Shown here one piece after another: positions 61,144 through 64,000 of a stretch of 64,000 bases of DNA. Below the pieces are notes generated by a model. That model was given only the letters and a program-made list of their open reading frames with translations. It was not told the origin of the DNA and ran no database searches. Position numbers and translations under genes: made by a program. The stretch covers positions 1 through 64,000 of the forward strand of contig DVNJ01000001.1 of the NCBI GenBank assembly GCA_018714485.1, read 5' to 3'. The first letter of the stretch is position 1. Every line of letters begins with the position of its first letter. The DNA comes from Candidatus Caccalectryoclostridium excrementigallinarum (GTDB taxonomy: Bacteria > Bacillota > Clostridia > Christensenellales > UBA3700).

Positions 61144-62399
61144 CAAACCACCCTGTTTATATCCGCGCCCAGCTCGGAAAGCACGGGCGCCATATCCTCG
61201 TATCCTCTGTCGATATGATAAATATCTTTGACTTCCGTCCTGCCTTCGGCGGCAAGTCCCGCGAGCACGAGCGACGCTCCCCCGCGCAGATCGGTGGCGC
61301 AGACTTGCGCCCCGTGCAGTTTCGCCACGCCCTTGACCACGGCGGTTCTGTCGCGGACGGTTATGTCCGCGCCCATTTTTATCAGCTGCGGCACGGTCTT
61401 GAATCGCGTTTCAAAGATATTTTCCGCGATGACCGACGTTCCTCTCGAGATCGTCTGCAACGCCATCATCTGCGTTTGAAGATCGGTGGGAAACCCCGGA
61501 TAATACATGGTATCGATCCTCTCGAGCGACTTCGATCTGCCTTTGCTTCTTACGATTATTTTATCATTTTTACAGGTGATTTTGCAAGCGGTTTTGGATA
61601 ATTTGGCTGTCAGCGACGAGATATGTTCGGGGATCGCGCCTTCTATGGTCACAAACCCGCCGCACATCGCCGTCGCTATCATATACGTTCCCGCGATTAT
61701 CCTGTCGGGAATGGGCGTGTAGGCGACTCCGTGCAGCTTTGTCACCCCTTCTATCGTTATCATGCTGCTCCCCGCCCCCGACACTCTCGCGCCCATGGCG
61801 TTGAGAAAGTTTTGAAGATCGGCTATCTCCGGCTCTTTCGCGCAGTTTCGCAAGACCGTGACGCCGGGAGTGAACACGCTCGCCATCATCAGGTTTTCCG
61901 TCGCCCCCACGCTGGGAAGATCCAAAAGTATCTGCGCCGCCCGCGCTCCCGTGGCGTCGCAGTCGAGATAGCCGCTCTCCTCGTCTATGGTTATCCCCAT
62001 CTCCCTCAATCCCGCCAAGTGTATGTCGATGGGACGCATGCCTATCTCGCAGCCGCCGGGATAAGATATTTTCGCCCTCTTCATGCGCGAAAGCATGGGA
62101 CCCATAAGAAAAACGGAAGATCTCAGTTCCTTGGCGAGAACGCAAGGTATCTGCTCGCAATATATGTCGCGGGAGTCTATGGCGATATTGCCTCTGTCGT
62201 CGCGCTCGATCGCGCAGCCGATACCCGCCAAAATTTTCAGCATGTTTTTAATGTCGGAAATTTCGGGACAATTTCTCAAAACGACCTTCTCTTCCGTCAG
62301 TATGCTCGCCGCAAGCAGGGGCAGAACGCTGTTCTTTGCCGCCTTCACCCGCAGGCAGCCCTCCAAAGGTCTGCCGCCCTCTATTATGTATCTGCTCAT
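61143..62399 (-). CDS. murA: UDP-N-acetylglucosamine 1-carboxyvinyltransferase
   Basis: A 418-aa enzyme for the first committed step of peptidoglycan synthesis. KAAKNSVLPLLAAS binds UDP-GlcNAc, and YPGGCEIGMRPIDIHL near 113-128 contains the catalytic Cys attacked by fosfomycin. GGAGAG precedes the ATG at 62399. It follows ftsW directly; murG, often between them, is absent here. Confidence 0.95.
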   Translation of the reverse strand: MSRYIIEGGRPLEGCLRVKAAKNSVLPLLAASILTEEKVVLRNCPEISDIKNMLKILAGIGCAIERDDRGNIAIDSRDIYCEQIPCVLAKELRSSVFLMGPMLSRMKRAKISYPGGCEIGMRPIDIHLAGLREMGITIDEESGYLDCDATGARAAQILLDLPSVGATENLMMASVFTPGVTVLRNCAKEPEIADLQNFLNAMGARVSGAGSSMITIEGVTKLHGVAYTPIPDRIIAGTYMIATAMCGGFVTIEGAIPEHISSLTAKLSKTACKITCKNDKIIVRSKGRSKSLERIDTMYYPGFPTDLQTQMMALQTISRGTSVIAENIFETRFKTVPQLIKMGADITVRDRTAVVKGVAKLHGAQVCATDLRGGASLVLAGLAAEGRTEVKDIYHIDRGYEDMAPVLSELGADINRVV

Positions 62400-62439
62400 A
62401 TTTTCTCTCCACACCGTAGCGGCATTCGCCGTTATGTAC

Positions 62440-63558
62440 TCAATACATTTTATGGCGGGCAAGCGGGGTTTGTGATTTTGCCGCGATCCGCTCCAACACC
62501 GCCACGGAACAGACGAACATGAGCAGCGACGTGCCGCCGAAACTCACGAACGGAAGCGGCAGCCCCGTCGGCGGGATACTGCCCGTCACCACGGCGACGT
62601 TCAAAAGCGTCTGAACGCCGATAACGGCGGTGATGCCCGCGGCGAGATAGCAATCGAACCTGTTTTCGGCGCGCATGGCTATGATAAGTCCGCGCCATAC
62701 GATCGTCCCGAAGACGGCGAGCACGATGACGCAGCCGACAAATCCCAGCTCTTCTCCGATCACGGAAAAGATGAAGTCGCTTTCGGCAAAGGGCAGAAAG
62801 AGATATTTCTGACGCGAGTTGAACAGCCCCACACCGAACAATCCTCCCGCGCCGAGCGCATAATATGACTGAATGAGCTGATAGCCCTCCCCGAGCGGAG
62901 AGGACCACGGATCCAAAAAGGCGGCTATGCGTTTCAAGCGGTAAGGCTCCACCGCGATGAGCGCGATGACGAGCGCCAAGGCGGGTATTCCCAAAAGCGC
63001 AAAGTGCCTTGCCTTCGCTCCGCCCAAAAAGAGCATTATCAGCGTCACCAGCCCCACGCACACGGTGACGGACATGTTCGGCTCCGCCATTATCAGCGCA
63101 CAGGTCGCGCCACAGGCGACAAGCACTGACGCCATGGACGCAAAAGTCACGCTGCTTCTTTTCGCCAGACAGCCCGACACAAAGACGACCAAGGTGAATT
63201 TGGCGATGTCGGAAGGCTGAAAGGTGATGAAACCGAGGTCTATCCAGCGCGTCGCGCCGTAATTTTCCGCGCCGACGCCCGGGATAAGCACGACGGAAAG
63301 CAGGACAAGTCCGAGGGCGAGCAGCAGATAGCGCAGCTTGAACAATATCGCCGTATCCGCCCTGAAAACGAACGGATAGAGCGCGCAGGAAAAGGCGAGA
63401 GCCGCTGCCTGCCTTTTGACATAGAAAAAGGCGTCCCCCGTGCGGGTAAGCGCGGAATAACTGCTCGCGCTGTATTGCATGAGCAGTCCGAAAAGCGCCA
63501 GCCCGAGAACGCATGCCAAAAGTATCTTGTCGGGAACATATTTTCCCTTTCTGCTCAT
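62440..63558 (-). CDS. ftsW: Peptidoglycan glycosyltransferase FtsW
   Basis: A 372-aa SEDS-family polymerase with about ten membrane segments. Signatures are AESDFIFSVIGEELGFVG, and SIPPTGLPLPFVSFGGTS near the C-terminus, with the catalytic Asp region DPWSSPLGEGYQLIQS. It polymerises lipid II at the septum with a class B PBP. The ATG at 63558 overlaps the murD stop as ATGA. Confidence 0.94.
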   Translation of the reverse strand: MSRKGKYVPDKILLACVLGLALFGLLMQYSASSYSALTRTGDAFFYVKRQAAALAFSCALYPFVFRADTAILFKLRYLLLALGLVLLSVVLIPGVGAENYGATRWIDLGFITFQPSDIAKFTLVVFVSGCLAKRSSVTFASMASVLVACGATCALIMAEPNMSVTVCVGLVTLIMLFLGGAKARHFALLGIPALALVIALIAVEPYRLKRIAAFLDPWSSPLGEGYQLIQSYYALGAGGLFGVGLFNSRQKYLFLPFAESDFIFSVIGEELGFVGCVIVLAVFGTIVWRGLIIAMRAENRFDCYLAAGITAVIGVQTLLNVAVVTGSIPPTGLPLPFVSFGGTSLLMFVCSVAVLERIAAKSQTPLARHKMY

Positions 63559-64000
63559 ACTCTGCCGCATCCGAGCGCCCCGACTATGCAATCGAACGCC
63601 TCTCCGCGCTCTTCGAAATCCGCATATCTGTCAAAGCTCGACGTGGACGGCGAAAAGAGAACTATCTCCTCTTCTCCCGAACATGCCCTCTGCGCGGCGT
63701 CGAAAAGCGAGGGCGTTATCTCAAAGGAAAAATCCCGCTCGGGCGGCAGTCCGTCTTTTATGCTTTGGGCGTTATCGCCCGTGACTATCACTCTTTTCAC
63801 CGTGCGCGGCAGGCGGGCGAAGAAATTTTCGTAAGATATACCCTTGTCATAGCCGCCCATAATGAGGACCGTACTGCCCTTCATCGCCCGACAGGCTTTG
63901 AGCGTGGAATCGATGTTTGTCGCCTTGCTGTCGTTATAGACCTTTTTCCCGTTCACTTCGCCCGTATACTGCAAGCGAAAGCGCGGCGCGGAAAACCTCC
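63555..64000 (-). CDS. murD: UDP-N-acetylmuramoylalanine-D-glutamate ligase, C-terminal part
   Basis: The last roughly 148 codons of MurD, running off the window. RLQYTGEVNGKKVYNDSKATN is the start of the C-terminal ligase domain with the conserved Asn-Asp-Ser-Lys-Ala-Thr segment; VLIMGGYDKG and LFSPSTSSFDRYADFEERGE follow. It adds D-glutamate to UDP-MurNAc-alanine. murD-ftsW is the usual order. Confidence 0.93.
   Translation of the reverse strand, partial: RFSAPRFRLQYTGEVNGKKVYNDSKATNIDSTLKACRAMKGSTVLIMGGYDKGISYENFFARLPRTVKRVIVTGDNAQSIKDGLPPERDFSFEITPSLFDAAQRACSGEEEIVLFSPSTSSFDRYADFEERGEAFDCIVGALGCGRV

Noticed and set aside
1-64000. tRNA genes, rRNA, insertion sequences, prophage, CRISPR arrays
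   Set aside because: None was seen by eye: no cloverleaf-like tRNA ends, no transposase motifs, no regularly spaced repeats. A covariance or profile search would be the decisive check.

Overview
The window reads as chromosome of an anaerobic spore-forming Clostridia-like Firmicute. Evidence: the complete spoIIIAA-AH set, spoIVB, spoIIGA, sigE, sigG, sigK, ylmC/ymxH, ftsZ with its cell-wall partners, and blocks whose order matches Bacillus/Clostridium chromosomes. The lineage is inferred from gene order and protein motifs; species is not determinable here. Every supported gene and RNA lies on the minus strand, so the window is transcribed right to left. No tRNA, rRNA operon, insertion sequence, prophage or CRISPR array was seen.

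Right to left: (1) 64000-57740, division and wall cluster: murD (partial), ftsW, murA, ftsQ/divIB, a divergent ftsA-like gene, ftsZ. (2) 57633-53310, sporulation regulators: spoIIGA, sigE, sigG, ylmC, then nrdR, an uninterrupted sigK, and the RNase P RNA. (3) 53211-41055, the more accessory-looking stretch: a 2465-residue cyclic beta-1,2-glucan synthase-like protein, rarA, an ABC exporter pair, ruvX and a DUF1292 protein. (4) 40866-31331, translation and envelope block: rpsB, tsf, pyrH, frr, uppS, cdsA, dxr, rseP, ispG, and a PolC-like protein without polymerase domains. (5) 31212-20713, rimP-nusA-ylxR-ylxQ-infB-rbfA-nrnA-truB-ribF, a TIM-barrel endonuclease-like gene, a Xaa-Pro peptidase, efp and a DUF454 gene. 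(6) 20674-5161, the spoIIIA operon, asp23, nusB-folD-xseA-xseB-ispA-(membrane protein)-dxs-tlyA, then nadK-argR-recN-spoIVB. (7) 4916-1, a membrane-anchored GH30 hydrolase coupled to a sirtuin, then purB and a partial iron alcohol dehydrogenase. spo0A, which usually follows spoIVB, is not there.

Together the genes cover peptidoglycan precursor and septum synthesis, the mother-cell and forespore sigma cascade with the SpoIIIA channel and the SpoIVB signal, non-mevalonate isoprenoid synthesis (dxs, dxr, ispG, ispA, uppS), and core translation. Many neighbours overlap by ATGA or TGATG, which implies translational coupling.

The observations most worth following are: a sigma-A-type promoter upstream of rarA whose -35/-10 spacer contains a run of nine G; a PolC N-domain/OB/exonuclease protein lacking PHP and polymerase modules; several start codons 6-9 nt from a -10 box with no Shine-Dalgarno, suggesting leaderless mRNAs; a possible small RNA or in-frame tail just after spoIVB; and an inverted repeat flanking the nrdR -10 box.
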